Source: Lutibacter flavus
GTDB lineage: Bacteria > Bacteroidota > Bacteroidia > Flavobacteriales > Flavobacteriaceae
Length of the DNA: 64,000 bases
NCBI RefSeq assembly: GCF_900188355.1
Contig: NZ_FZNX01000001.1
Coordinates: 1,204,003 to 1,268,002 of the forward strand
Direction: 5' to 3'
The notes beneath the pieces are model-generated. The model saw only the letters and a program-made list of their open reading frames with translations. It was not told the DNA's origin and did not search any database. A program made the translations under genes and the position numbers. Below are positions 51,238 through 60,685 of the stretch, in pieces. Numbering within the stretch: position 1 is the first letter of the stretch; each line of letters opens with the position of its first letter.

Positions 51238-52368
51238 TTGATAAAAATAATAGCTTTATTATCAACATTATTTTTAAACTTATATGGTTCATTTTTTTTA
51301 ATTTCTTCTTCAAATAAAAAATTTAAAAATCGTTTTTACCTAGCTCTTTTCTTTTTTAATAGTTTTGTTTTATTTGTTGGACATTTTTTATCTTTTAATG
51401 AATATTGGAGGGCTTTTAGATATTTTGATTTTATTTTTTTAGCCTCTTTACTCGCTTTTTACCCATTTTATTATCTATACCTTTTTAGCGCATTTAATTT
51501 TAATATTGTAAAATCTAAGTGGATATATCATTTTATTCCCTCAATTTTAATTGCTTTTTTAATGTTAATTGCAACAAGTCTTTCAAGCTGGGAGAATTAC
51601 GATATTTATATGAATAACAATTTACATGGCACTAAACTTACTAGTAATTCATCGGTAATACTTGCATATTTATATAAAGGAAGTAGAGCTTTTCATCTAA
51701 TTCAAATTTTAGTTTATAACTATTTAGCTATTCGTTATATTTTAAAAGCAAAATCTCAAATGAACAATTCATTCTCCGACTTAGACAGCTTTCAATTACG
51801 CTTTTTTTATATCGCAAATATTTCATTTATCTTATTAATGTCAATCCCAGGTTTTTATGCTACAATAATTGGAAGAACTCCATTTAACACCAACGAATTG
51901 TCACTTTTATTTTTATGTTCATTATTTACAGCACTTTATTTAATACTGGCTTTTGTTGGTTTAAGACAAATTCCTGTAAATGTAAATTTATCTGTAAAAA
52001 ATAGGAATGCAACATTAGAAATTCATCCAAATGATTTAATTCAAATTGAAAAGCAGTTATTAGATTATTTTAACAATGATAAACCATGGTTAAATCCCAA
52101 TTTAAATATTTGGGATGTAGCAAGTAAAATTGGTACAAACCGATCTTATGTTTCAAAAATTATTAATGAAAGTATGGGCTTTAATTTTAATCATTTTGTA
52201 AATTATTACAGAGTAAAAGAAGCCAAGTCTATTTTAATAGCAAATCCCGATCTTTCCATTGTTGAAATTAGTGAATTATCTGGCTTTGGATCTATGAATT
52301 CATTTATAAGAATCTTCAAAGAAACAGAAAACTGTACGCCCACTGAATTTAAAAAAAATTCTAATTAA
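51238..52368 (+). CDS. AraC-family regulator with N-terminal membrane domain
   Basis: 376 residues. About seven hydrophobic helices fill residues 1-235, starting MIKIIALLSTLFLNLYGSFF. The C-terminal part (about 265-376) is an AraC DNA-binding domain with two HTHs: WDVASKIGTNRSYVSKIINESMGFNF and LSIVEISELSGFGSMNSFIRIFKETENCTPTEFKK. Membrane-bound AraC proteins of this layout occur in Flavobacteriaceae; the signal is unknown. The start appears to be TTG at 51238, since the next Met is at codon 104, inside the membrane part. It separates menD from the isochorismate synthase gene. Confidence 0.87.
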   Translation: MIKIIALLSTLFLNLYGSFFLISSSNKKFKNRFYLALFFFNSFVLFVGHFLSFNEYWRAFRYFDFIFLASLLAFYPFYYLYLFSAFNFNIVKSKWIYHFIPSILIAFLMLIATSLSSWENYDIYMNNNLHGTKLTSNSSVILAYLYKGSRAFHLIQILVYNYLAIRYILKAKSQMNNSFSDLDSFQLRFFYIANISFILLMSIPGFYATIIGRTPFNTNELSLLFLCSLFTALYLILAFVGLRQIPVNVNLSVKNRNATLEIHPNDLIQIEKQLLDYFNNDKPWLNPNLNIWDVASKIGTNRSYVSKIINESMGFNFNHFVNYYRVKEAKSILIANPDLSIVEISELSGFGSMNSFIRIFKETENCTPTEFKKNSN

Positions 52369-52572
52369 TTTTTACGATTTGAAACCTTCTTTATACGATT
52401 TAAAAGTTACAATATTACGGTTCTTAATAAATTTACATCATAAAACAAGAAATACTAAGTTCTTAGTTAAACATTTGGGAACGAATTGCTAGAATCTGTT
52501 TTAACGTGCTACCTCACAGCCTATTTAAAATTTAAATTGCTATAAAATAACTTTGAGTTTAGTATTTCTGTT

Positions 52573-53637
52573 TTATAAAACTTTTCTCATTATTTCAGCT
52601 TTTGATACTGTTTCAACCCACTCATTTTCAGCAATACTTTTACAAGTTATTCCTCCTCCAACAAATATTGAAGCACTATTATTTTCTAGTTGCATACATC
52701 TTAAATTTACAAAAAGATTGGTTGAATTATTCATATTTAATTCACCTAAATAACCCGAATAATAAGCTCTATTATAACCTTCATGTTCTAATATAAAATC
52801 TGTTGCCACTTTCTTTGGAATCCCACAAATTGCAGGTGTTGGATGCAATGAGTTAATTAAGGTCTCTAATAAATTCGAAGATTTTAATGTGCCCGAAATA
52901 TCTGTTCTTAAATGCAACAAACTACCTGCTTGCACAGTATATGGTCCAACTGTTTTGAAAGATGTTAGTTTGGGTTTTATATTTTCTACAATGTAATCTG
53001 TAACATATCGTTGCTCATGCAATTCCTTCTCCTGCCAAATAACATCTAATGTTCCTTTAAATTTTTGGGTTCCAGCTAGCGACATAGTTTTTAGCTTATT
53101 CTCGCTAATACTTATTAAACGTTCTGGTGTTGCTCCCATCCATAATCCAATTTTTGGATGAAACCATACATATACAAATGCATTTTTATAATTGTTAAGC
53201 ATTTGTTTTAAAGTATAAATTACATCTATGGTATCACTTTCAAGAGTTTCTTTTCTAGATAATACAATTTTTTTTGCTTTATTACTTTTTATAAACTCAA
53301 CCGCTTTTTCTATTATTGAAATATGATTTACTTGTGCGTTATCTTTAGTGGTTGATTTTAGAACTGTTGACTTTTCATTTAGCTCAAAATCATTATCTAA
53401 ATTGGTAATTAAAACATCACATTTTTCGAGTGGAAAAATAATTTTCAATCCATTTTTATTAAAAGGAGCAAAAATAAACCCGGATTGATCAAATGATTTT
53501 AATTCAAACAGTTCGTTTGTTTTTTGGCAAAGAGCAGTAACCTTATTTTCATTAGGTTTTCTAAACACAATAAATGGAAAATTGCTATTAAAAACAGTTT
53601 CTATTTTATCAAAAAAAATCTCATTAGTCTGTTGCAC
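52573..53637 (-). CDS. menF: isochorismate synthase
   Basis: This magnesium enzyme converts chorismate to isochorismate, the first committed step to menaquinone. At 354 residues it shows the chorismate-binding fold: KKIVLSRKETLES, VWFHPKIGLWMGATPERLIS, MSLAGTQKF, the Glu-rich ELHEQRYVTDYI, LRTDISG, HPTPAICGIP and VGGGI. It could equally serve a siderophore (DhbC/EntC), but menB and menD nearby favour menaquinone. The start codon appears to be GTG at 53637. The thioesterase gene lies 46 nt upstream on the same strand. Confidence 0.93.
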   Translation of the reverse strand: MQQTNEIFFDKIETVFNSNFPFIVFRKPNENKVTALCQKTNELFELKSFDQSGFIFAPFNKNGLKIIFPLEKCDVLITNLDNDFELNEKSTVLKSTTKDNAQVNHISIIEKAVEFIKSNKAKKIVLSRKETLESDTIDVIYTLKQMLNNYKNAFVYVWFHPKIGLWMGATPERLISISENKLKTMSLAGTQKFKGTLDVIWQEKELHEQRYVTDYIVENIKPKLTSFKTVGPYTVQAGSLLHLRTDISGTLKSSNLLETLINSLHPTPAICGIPKKVATDFILEHEGYNRAYYSGYLGELNMNNSTNLFVNLRCMQLENNSASIFVGGGITCKSIAENEWVETVSKAEIMRKVL

Positions 53638-53683
53638 TTCCTTTAATTTAATTGTTGATTTAATATGTTTTCCGGTTAAAAAA

Positions 53684-54100
53684 CTATTTAGCCAAAATAT
53701 AGTTTGTTAACTTACATAATGAAATAACTCTACCTCTGTCATCCACAACTTTAATTTCAACCAAATGTATAGTTTTTCCTTTATGAATTATTCTTGCCGT
53801 TGCGGTTACAGTTCCGCTTTTAACACTTCTTAAATGGTTTGCAGAAAACTCAATTCCTCTTACACTATATTTATCCATATCAACAGCCAACATTGATGTT
53901 GGACTGCCAACACTTTCTGCCAATGCCATTGTTGCACCTCCATTTAAGATTCCATCTGGCTGATGAACCCTCGAATCTACAGGCATTGTGGCAACTAAAA
54001 AATCATCTCCAATATCTGTGTATTTTATATTTAAGGTTTCATTTAAAGTGTTTTCACACATTTTATTTAACTTATTTAAAGTTACTTCTTTAGAATTCAT
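53684..54100 (-). CDS. hotdog-fold thioesterase (PaaI/MenI type)
   Basis: 138 residues. The active-site region HQPDGILNGGATMALAESVGS and the later RGIEFSANHLRSVKSGTVTATARIIHKGKTIHLVEIKV match small hotdog thioesterases of the PaaI/YbdB/MenI group. Next to the isochorismate synthase gene, hydrolysis of 1,4-dihydroxy-2-naphthoyl-CoA in menaquinone synthesis is the best guess. It is probably co-transcribed with the synthase. Confidence 0.88.
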   Translation of the reverse strand: MNSKEVTLNKLNKMCENTLNETLNIKYTDIGDDFLVATMPVDSRVHQPDGILNGGATMALAESVGSPTSMLAVDMDKYSVRGIEFSANHLRSVKSGTVTATARIIHKGKTIHLVEIKVVDDRGRVISLCKLTNYILAK

Positions 54101-54176
54101 ACATAAAAAGTTAGTTGGTAAAAATAAGAATTAAAACTTTAAATACTACCTTTGCATTTTAATTGTATTATATAAA

Positions 54177-54680
54177 ATGGCTTATAAAATTAGAGTTATA
54201 TTAGATGTTGATCAAGATGTTTTTAGAGATATTATTGTAAATGAGACTATTAATTTAGAAGAACTTCATTTTACAATAGCAAAATCTTTTGGCTTTAAAG
54301 GACAAGAAATGGCTTCTTTTTATTTGAGCGACCATAACTGGGAACAAGGTGAAGAAATTCCTTTGTTTGATATGTCGGAAGATGAAAATTCATTTTCAAT
54401 GGCAACTTGTACTACTTCAATGGTTCTTAAAAAAGTAGGTGATAAACTTATTTATGTGTACGATTTCTTTTCAATGTGGACATTTTTTGTTGAATTGACA
54501 GATATAATTGAACATACTGATGACGATTTACCGGTTATTGCACTTTCCTTTGGAACCCCACCAGATGAAGCTCCTGAAAAAGAATTTATAGGCGAATCAA
54601 CGAACAAAGATGATTATGATGTTTTTGATGATGAAAACAATTTTGATAATATTGATGATATTGACTTAGACAACTATTAG
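54177..54680 (+). CDS. plasmid pRiA4b ORF-3-like protein
   Basis: 167 residues. The N-terminal 120 residues follow the PRiA4_ORF3 pattern: YKIRVILDVDQDVFRDIIVNETINLEELHFTIAKSFGF, then DHNWEQGEEIP and KLIYVYDFFSMWTFFVEL. The tail (about 130-167) is strongly acidic (Asp/Glu/Asn). The family is found on plasmids and chromosomes and is often labelled IS1096 passenger protein, but its function is unknown; no transposase is near. A TACCTTTG box (54147-54154) precedes the ATG by 22 nt. Confidence 0.82.
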   Translation: MAYKIRVILDVDQDVFRDIIVNETINLEELHFTIAKSFGFKGQEMASFYLSDHNWEQGEEIPLFDMSEDENSFSMATCTTSMVLKKVGDKLIYVYDFFSMWTFFVELTDIIEHTDDDLPVIALSFGTPPDEAPEKEFIGESTNKDDYDVFDDENNFDNIDDIDLDNY

Positions 54681-54771
54681 TTTAAAACTTGCTGTTTATT
54701 GTTTACCATTCCTTAATCCTGTCCAAAGGAGAGAATACTTTGTACCTTTGTACCTTTGCTACTAAACTAAT

Positions 54772-55836
54772 TTAACGAATAATATAAGTATTCACATTTT
54801 CATAATTTCTTGTAACAAAATCAAAAGCAACTTTTAATATTTCACCCATAGAATTACACTTTTTAAAGTTTTTATCCTTCGTGTAATCAATCAAATCCGT
54901 TTTTAATTGTTTAATTTTTGCTGGAGTTGAAATATTATCATTTACCATGCAATCCATTAAATCATTTATTCTTTCCTGTGAACCTCTGATTCTTCTTGCT
55001 ATTGCAGATCTTTCTTCCTTTTTATATTGTTCAACAGATTCAATTTGTAGATTTTCTGAAACCATTTTTACAAATGGATAGTTTTCTTTAAAAAACTGTG
55101 GATAATAAACTTTTAAATTACCTTCAAAACTTTGTTGATCAAAATCCATTGCTCTAATTCTATATTCAACTTGGTCAAAATCATACGAAGCAACAATTAC
55201 ATAATTATATGAACGCATATCACCTAATAAACGAATCATGCAACGTTCATTAAATTTCACAAACTCTTTAGAAAGTCTTTTTTTACCACTAACTGAAACC
55301 GTTTCAAGGTTTTCTGCAACAAACTGGTCTCCAGGAATTCCCAACACATGCTCTTCAATTAGGGTATCCTTATATACCAAGAAATTTATATTATTTGGCG
55401 ATAAAATATGCTCTAGTTCCAATCCATAAACTCTAGATGCATCCGCTTTTTTAATATATAAATAAGTATGGTTATCGTTTAAAATATTTCTAATTTTTAT
55501 TCTAAATGGCTTCGAGTTTCCAAATGTGCAATAATCAATAGCATCAACAGTTAAAAAAGGAATTGAATCTTCACTTCCATCAGCATGTAAAATTAAATAC
55601 ATCCGTTTTAAACTTAAATCAATTTCATCACGCTCATGTTCCGCATAATAAACTCGTACCCATAACGTATCATCTCCATTCTTATCATACACAACAATTG
55701 CACCTGCAAAACGTAACAAATCATCATAAAAAACTGGAATTTTAATATTTCTATTATAATCCGTTAAATAATCATACAATTGCTGATTAATTGGGAAAGC
55801 CGGTTTTTTTTGTGAAATTAATTTTTGTTCTTCCAT
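54772..55836 (-). CDS. conserved hypothetical protein of Flavobacteriaceae
   Basis: 354 residues from ATG 55836; an ATG at 55848 would add MFYY. A TAAATTTG box on the minus strand (55867-55860) fits either. No signal peptide or membrane segment. The protein is mixed alpha/beta with many Tyr and Asp residues: YDKNGDDTLWVRVYY, MRSYNYVIVASYDFDQVEYRIRAMDFDQQSFEGN, and a helical C-terminal region from about 270 (SAIARRIRGSQERINDLMDCM). The MDFDQQ motif recalls an acidic active site but matches no family I know. I recall homologues only as hypothetical proteins. Confidence 0.76.
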   Translation of the reverse strand: MEEQKLISQKKPAFPINQQLYDYLTDYNRNIKIPVFYDDLLRFAGAIVVYDKNGDDTLWVRVYYAEHERDEIDLSLKRMYLILHADGSEDSIPFLTVDAIDYCTFGNSKPFRIKIRNILNDNHTYLYIKKADASRVYGLELEHILSPNNINFLVYKDTLIEEHVLGIPGDQFVAENLETVSVSGKKRLSKEFVKFNERCMIRLLGDMRSYNYVIVASYDFDQVEYRIRAMDFDQQSFEGNLKVYYPQFFKENYPFVKMVSENLQIESVEQYKKEERSAIARRIRGSQERINDLMDCMVNDNISTPAKIKQLKTDLIDYTKDKNFKKCNSMGEILKVAFDFVTRNYENVNTYIIR

Positions 55837-55928
55837 ATAATAAAACATCTAATAAATTTCAAATTTACTATATTGCTGTAACAAAATTAAAAAATCATCG
55901 TCTTAATTTTATACTAAACTAATTTATA

Positions 55929-56831
55929 TTGGAAACTATTCTATCAATTAAAAATCTTGACAAAAGATTTGGAAACATTCATGCAGTAAATAATTTATCG
56001 TTTGACATAAAAAAAGGCAACGTTTATGGAATTTTAGGCCCAAATGGAAGTGGAAAATCCACTACATTGGGAATTATTCTAAATGTTGTAAACAAAACAT
56101 CTGGAGAATTCAGTTGGTTTGATGGAAAACTTTCTACACATCAGGCATTAAAAAAAGTAGGTGCAATTATTGAACGACCTAACTTTTATCCATATATGAC
56201 CGCAATTCAAAACCTTGAATTAGTATGTAAAATTAAGGAGATTCCATACAATAAAATTGAAGAAAAACTTAAAACAGTTAATCTTTTTGAACGAAAAAAC
56301 AGCAAGTTTAAAACCTATTCTTTAGGTATGAAACAACGTTTGGCAATTGCATCTGCACTTTTAAATGATCCGGAAATTTTAATTTTAGATGAACCAACCA
56401 ATGGATTAGATCCTCAAGGAATTCACGAAATTAGAAAAATAATTAAGGATATTGCTGCACAAGGAACAACTATATTATTGGCTTCTCATTTATTAGATGA
56501 AGTGGAAAAAGTATGTTCTCATGTTGTTGTAATACGTGAAGGAATAAAATTATATTCAGGGAGTGTCGATGAAATGACAGCTTCACACGGATTATTTGAG
56601 CTTAAAGTAGCTACAGATTCTGACAAATTAATGGAAATATTATCTATTTACGATGGGATTTCATCTCTAAAAAACGAAGAAGAATTAATAATTGCAACAT
56701 TAAATAAACAGATTTCGGCCTCAGAAATAAATAATTATTTATTTAAAAATGGAATTATCTTATCTCATTTAGTAAAAAGAAAACCAAGTTTAGAGCAACA
56801 ATTCTTAACACTAACTAACAACAAATCATAA
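55929..56831 (+). CDS. ABC transporter ATP-binding protein
   Basis: 300 residues. Walker A GPNGSGKST (about 37-45), the ABC signature YSLGMKQR, Walker B LILDEPTNGLDPQG, and the H-loop ASHLLDE identify an ABC-2-type exporter ATPase (BcrA/CcmA-like). The start appears to be TTG at 55929, matching the usual N-terminus METILSIKNL. Its stop overlaps the start of the permease gene (TAATG), so the two are coupled. The cargo is unknown. Confidence 0.93.
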   Translation: METILSIKNLDKRFGNIHAVNNLSFDIKKGNVYGILGPNGSGKSTTLGIILNVVNKTSGEFSWFDGKLSTHQALKKVGAIIERPNFYPYMTAIQNLELVCKIKEIPYNKIEEKLKTVNLFERKNSKFKTYSLGMKQRLAIASALLNDPEILILDEPTNGLDPQGIHEIRKIIKDIAAQGTTILLASHLLDEVEKVCSHVVVIREGIKLYSGSVDEMTASHGLFELKVATDSDKLMEILSIYDGISSLKNEEELIIATLNKQISASEINNYLFKNGIILSHLVKRKPSLEQQFLTLTNNKS

Positions 56832-57676
56832 TGCTACGATTATTAAATATAGAAATTCATAAATTAAAATATAATAGAGCGAGTAGAATTTTAACGCTTA
56901 TCTATTTTTTATTATTAACTTCAATAGCATTAATCGCTGCTATAAAATTTGATATTGGTCCAATTCAATTTCATTTAGCAGAACAAGGAATTTTCAACTT
57001 CCCGTACATTTGGCATTTTAACACATTTATGGCTGCAATATTCAAATTCTTTTTGTTGCTTGTAATTGTTTCTATGATGGCTAATGAATACAGTAACAAA
57101 ACATTAAAACAAAATTTAATTGACGGTTTAAGTAAAAAAGAATTTATTTTATCAAAGTTTTACACAGTAATTGCACTTGCACTTATCTCTACAATATTTG
57201 TGTTTGTAGTCTCTTTAATATTAGGTTATAGCTACTCCGATTTTAATGAATTTGCAATTGTAACTACCGATTTAGAATATTTATTTGCCTTTTTTATTAA
57301 ACTTACTGCATTCTTTTCTTTTGGATTATTTATGGGAATTTTAGTAAAACGTTCAGCGTTTGCAGTTGGAGGCATCCTAATTTGGTTCTTTGGAGAAAGT
57401 ATGCTGAAAGGTTACTTATTTTGGCAGTTTAAAGATGCTACTGAAACAACTGAAAGCGTAAATAGTGTAATGCAATTTCTTCCTTTGGAATCTATGTCGA
57501 ATCTAATAAAAGAACCATTTACGCGTTTAAGCGCAGTAAAATCAGTAGCAAAACAAGTTGGTGAAGATTTATCAAAAGATTTTTCAGTTCAACCATTAGA
57601 CATACTAATTGTATTGGCGTGGACTGCTTTATTTATTTATTTATCCTATGCTTTATTAAAAAAGAGGGATTTATAA
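56831..57676 (+). CDS. ABC-2 type transporter permease
   Basis: 281 residues with about six membrane helices: near 20-38, 65-85, 110-135, 150-175, 180-197 and 255-275. The short MLRLLNIEIHKLKYNRASRIL start is typical of ABC-2 permeases in this phylum. It is translated with the ATPase gene (1-nt overlap). Likely an exporter of a lipid, peptide or antimicrobial; no substrate-specific motif is visible. Confidence 0.9.
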   Translation: MLRLLNIEIHKLKYNRASRILTLIYFLLLTSIALIAAIKFDIGPIQFHLAEQGIFNFPYIWHFNTFMAAIFKFFLLLVIVSMMANEYSNKTLKQNLIDGLSKKEFILSKFYTVIALALISTIFVFVVSLILGYSYSDFNEFAIVTTDLEYLFAFFIKLTAFFSFGLFMGILVKRSAFAVGGILIWFFGESMLKGYLFWQFKDATETTESVNSVMQFLPLESMSNLIKEPFTRLSAVKSVAKQVGEDLSKDFSVQPLDILIVLAWTALFIYLSYALLKKRDL

Positions 57677-57738
57677 ATTTCATTATTATTTTTAACTCCT
57701 ATAAGTTAAAGAAATAATACTATGTACTAGGTTATTTA

Positions 57739-57746
57739 TATATTTG
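57739..57746 (+). promoter_or_regulatory. -7 box deciding the start of the T9SS protein gene
   Basis: TATATTTG overlaps an in-frame TTG at 57744 and so excludes it. Transcription would start near 57753, leaving ATG 57768 as the start. Confidence 0.5.
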
Positions 57747-57767
57747 AGTATTATATTTAAACTTAGA

Positions 57768-60602
57768 ATGAAAAAAACAGTATCCGTAATTTTCTTTTTA
57801 ACTAGTATTATTGCTTTCTCGCAAGGTGAAGCTAATATTTGGTATTTTGGACAAAATGCTGGTATCGATTTTAAATCTGGTAATCCTATCGCAATTTCTG
57901 ATGGACAACTTAATACGCTTGAAGGTTGCTCTTCTTTTTCTGATGCCAATGGAAATTTACTATTTTATTCTGATGGTACAACGGTTTGGAATGCAAATCA
58001 TGTTTCAATGCCAAATGGTGTATTTTTAAGAGGAGATTCATCCAGTACACAATCTGCTATGATAATTCCCAAACCGAACAGCACAACTGAATATTATATT
58101 TTTACTGTAGGGTCTTTACCTGGTCGGAATCCAGGTTTCAACTATTATACCATTGATATGAGTAAAGACAGCGGCTTAGGTGATGTTGTTGCAGGCCCTA
58201 TAGATTTAAATGAAGGTAGAGCAGATGAATGGTCTGAAAAAGTTGCAGCCATAAATGGTGAAGAATGTGAAACATTTTGGGTTATTTCCTACGTGTCTAA
58301 CGAATTTAAATCTTATAAAATTACAAAAAATGGAGTTGCTACAAACCCAGTTTCATCTATAGTTAATTATACTGCTCAAGATAGACGTGGGTATCTAAAA
58401 ATATCTCCAGATGGAAAAAAAATAGCAATCGCTCATATGGCTGATCAACAAATGATTTTATATGATTTTGATAACTCAACCGGCATTGTCTCAAACCAAC
58501 AATTTTTAAATCTGCAAGCTCCCTCTAACAAGCCTTATGGAGTAGAATTTTCTGGAAATGGAGAAAAACTTTATGTTCATGCTACAAATGATTTTTATAG
58601 TGATGATTTTATTGAATGGAATAATCCTAGCAATCATTTTTCAACTTTATACCAATTTGATGTGAGCCTACCTACAATTCAAGAAATTAATAATTCGAGA
58701 TTTGAAATTGATTCACAAAACTTATATAGAGGTGCTTTACAATTGGGACCAGATCAAAAAATATATAGAGCTTTATCGGCTTCATATAATAACGGTGGAT
58801 CTTATTTGGGAGTTATTGAAAATCCAGAAAATGATGGCTTAAGCTGTAATTATAAACACAATGCAGTAAATTTAGGTACAAAAAAATCTACACAAGGACT
58901 TCCTCCTTTTATTGCTTCAATTTTTTATTTAATAGAAATTACTAACGAAGCATCTAATGAAATAATCACCAATCAATCCATAAAATTATGCACTGGAAGC
59001 GATTATACATTTAATGCACAAAGTTTATCCGGAGATCCTGTTTTTAATTGGAAATACAAGGACTCAATTATTAGTAATCAGCCCTCAATTACTTTTTCGA
59101 ACATTCAAAAATCAGAAGCCGGGTTGTATAAATTAGAAGTCGATTTAGTTGATGATTGTGATAAAATTATACTTTATAAAGGTGAATTTGAAGTTGAAGT
59201 TTTTGATCCTCCAGTTGCTCCCACAACTATTATTTATGATCAATGTGATATTGACGAAAATAGTTTAGACGGGGTTACTGTTTTTAACCTTAATTCTAAA
59301 ATTCCTGAAATTACAAATAACGATTCTAATCTAGAAGTTACTTTTTTTGAATCTGAAGAAGCTATAGAAAACAACAAACCTATTGAGAATCCAACTGAAT
59401 ATATTACTGCAAGTAATCCACAATTATTTTTTAAAATGATTGATACACGATCTGACTGTTTTGCAATTGAATCAATGGAATTAAATGCCTACCCAACTAG
59501 TTTAGATATTTATAATAACATTTATGTTTGTGAAAATGATTTAGGTTTTGATACTGAAACAAGCAGTGGAAGTGGAAATGGCACATTTGATTTTGAAGCA
59601 AAAAGAGCTTCTATAGATGATATATTTTTCAATTACGACATTATTGTTGAGTTTTATGAAAACTCCCAAGATGCGCAGCTTCAAACAAATAAAATAGTTG
59701 GCATACAGGATTATTCAGATATGGAAATCTATGTTAGAATTTCCAATAAAGATAATAACAATTGTATTTCAGCAGGAAAATTTAATTTGGTTGTCAATGA
59801 AATTCCATTACCAAATAGCGTTAATGAAAATGTAATATTGTGCATTGGAAATAAAGAAGATGCTCCTCAAGAATATACGGTTGAATTAGATGGTAATACT
59901 TATGTTCAAGGAGATCAATTCCAATGGTATTTTAATAATACACCTATTGCTAATGCTACAAACCCAATCCATTTTGCTAATAAAGAAGGCCAATATCAAG
60001 TTATTGTAACAAGAAATTTCGAAAATGATTTAAATACTTTTATAGATAACAGCTCGTGTAATGGTTTTAGTAAATTTAAAGTTGTAGCATCAAATATTCC
60101 TGTAATTTATTCTGAAAATGTGTTAATAAAAGACGATTCTGACAATAACACAATTTTAATAAACCCCTATGAATTAGGTATTGGAAACTACGAATATTCT
60201 CTAGATGATTATTATGGAACCTATCAGGACGAACCTTATTTTGAAAATGTTTCAGCTGGATTCCATACTGTTTTTGTTTTCGATAAAAATGGTTGCGGAT
60301 TTGATCAATTAGAAGTTTCCATATTAGGTTTTCCAAAATTCTTCACTCCAAATAATGATGGCACCAACGATACGTGGAGAATTCCGGGCGCAAATACTGA
60401 CTTTTACCCTACTTCAAACATTTATATTTTTGACAGGTTTGGTAAATTAATCACAATTATCAATCCAAATAGCGAAGGCTGGGATGGAACTTTTAATGGT
60501 AAATTACTACCTTCTTCAGATTATTGGTTTTCTGTAGAACTTATTGACAAACAAGGAAATACACGTCTAAAAAAGGGGCATTTTAGTTTAATAAGACGGT
60601 AA
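57768..60602 (+). CDS. T9SS-secreted protein with type B sorting domain
   Basis: 944 residues. The signal peptide (about 1-19) is followed by a beta-propeller-like region (about 25-390: WYFGQNAGIDF, FYSDGTTVWNA, ISPDGKKIAIAHM), an Ig-like segment (about 410-475), further beta domains, and the type B sorting domain at the end: FFTPNNDGTNDTWRI, IYIFDRFGKLI, GWDGTFNGKLLPSSDYW, and a final basic GHFSLIRR. Such proteins pass through the type IX system and are attached to or released from the cell surface, often with a link to gliding motility. The ATG at 57768 is chosen because a promoter box covers the upstream TTG. Confidence 0.92.
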   Translation: MKKTVSVIFFLTSIIAFSQGEANIWYFGQNAGIDFKSGNPIAISDGQLNTLEGCSSFSDANGNLLFYSDGTTVWNANHVSMPNGVFLRGDSSSTQSAMIIPKPNSTTEYYIFTVGSLPGRNPGFNYYTIDMSKDSGLGDVVAGPIDLNEGRADEWSEKVAAINGEECETFWVISYVSNEFKSYKITKNGVATNPVSSIVNYTAQDRRGYLKISPDGKKIAIAHMADQQMILYDFDNSTGIVSNQQFLNLQAPSNKPYGVEFSGNGEKLYVHATNDFYSDDFIEWNNPSNHFSTLYQFDVSLPTIQEINNSRFEIDSQNLYRGALQLGPDQKIYRALSASYNNGGSYLGVIENPENDGLSCNYKHNAVNLGTKKSTQGLPPFIASIFYLIEITNEASNEIITNQSIKLCTGSDYTFNAQSLSGDPVFNWKYKDSIISNQPSITFSNIQKSEAGLYKLEVDLVDDCDKIILYKGEFEVEVFDPPVAPTTIIYDQCDIDENSLDGVTVFNLNSKIPEITNNDSNLEVTFFESEEAIENNKPIENPTEYITASNPQLFFKMIDTRSDCFAIESMELNAYPTSLDIYNNIYVCENDLGFDTETSSGSGNGTFDFEAKRASIDDIFFNYDIIVEFYENSQDAQLQTNKIVGIQDYSDMEIYVRISNKDNNNCISAGKFNLVVNEIPLPNSVNENVILCIGNKEDAPQEYTVELDGNTYVQGDQFQWYFNNTPIANATNPIHFANKEGQYQVIVTRNFENDLNTFIDNSSCNGFSKFKVVASNIPVIYSENVLIKDDSDNNTILINPYELGIGNYEYSLDDYYGTYQDEPYFENVSAGFHTVFVFDKNGCGFDQLEVSILGFPKFFTPNNDGTNDTWRIPGANTDFYPTSNIYIFDRFGKLITIINPNSEGWDGTFNGKLLPSSDYWFSVELIDKQGNTRLKKGHFSLIRR

Positions 60603-60673
60603 TTAGAGTACTTCGAAAAAATTAAATATTCGTTAAAATAAATCGCTTTTCTACGTTCAAGTAGAATTTAACT

Positions 60674-60681
60674 TATTTTTG
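60674..60681 (+). promoter_or_regulatory. uvrB -7 box adjoining the start codon
   Basis: TATTTTTG ends only 4 nt before the uvrB ATG (60686). The transcript would begin at or within a base or two of the ATG, making uvrB a candidate leaderless mRNA. The upstream half is weak. Confidence 0.42.
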
Positions 60682-60685
60682 CAAA

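Noticed and set aside
52602-52796. Plus-strand frames opposite the isochorismate synthase gene
   Set aside because: No promoter or start signal, composition typical of antisense frames; the synthase motifs on the minus strand are complete.
54177-54680. pRiA4b ORF-3-like gene as evidence of a mobile element
   Set aside because: No transposase, integrase, terminal repeat or composition shift nearby; the family is also chromosomal.
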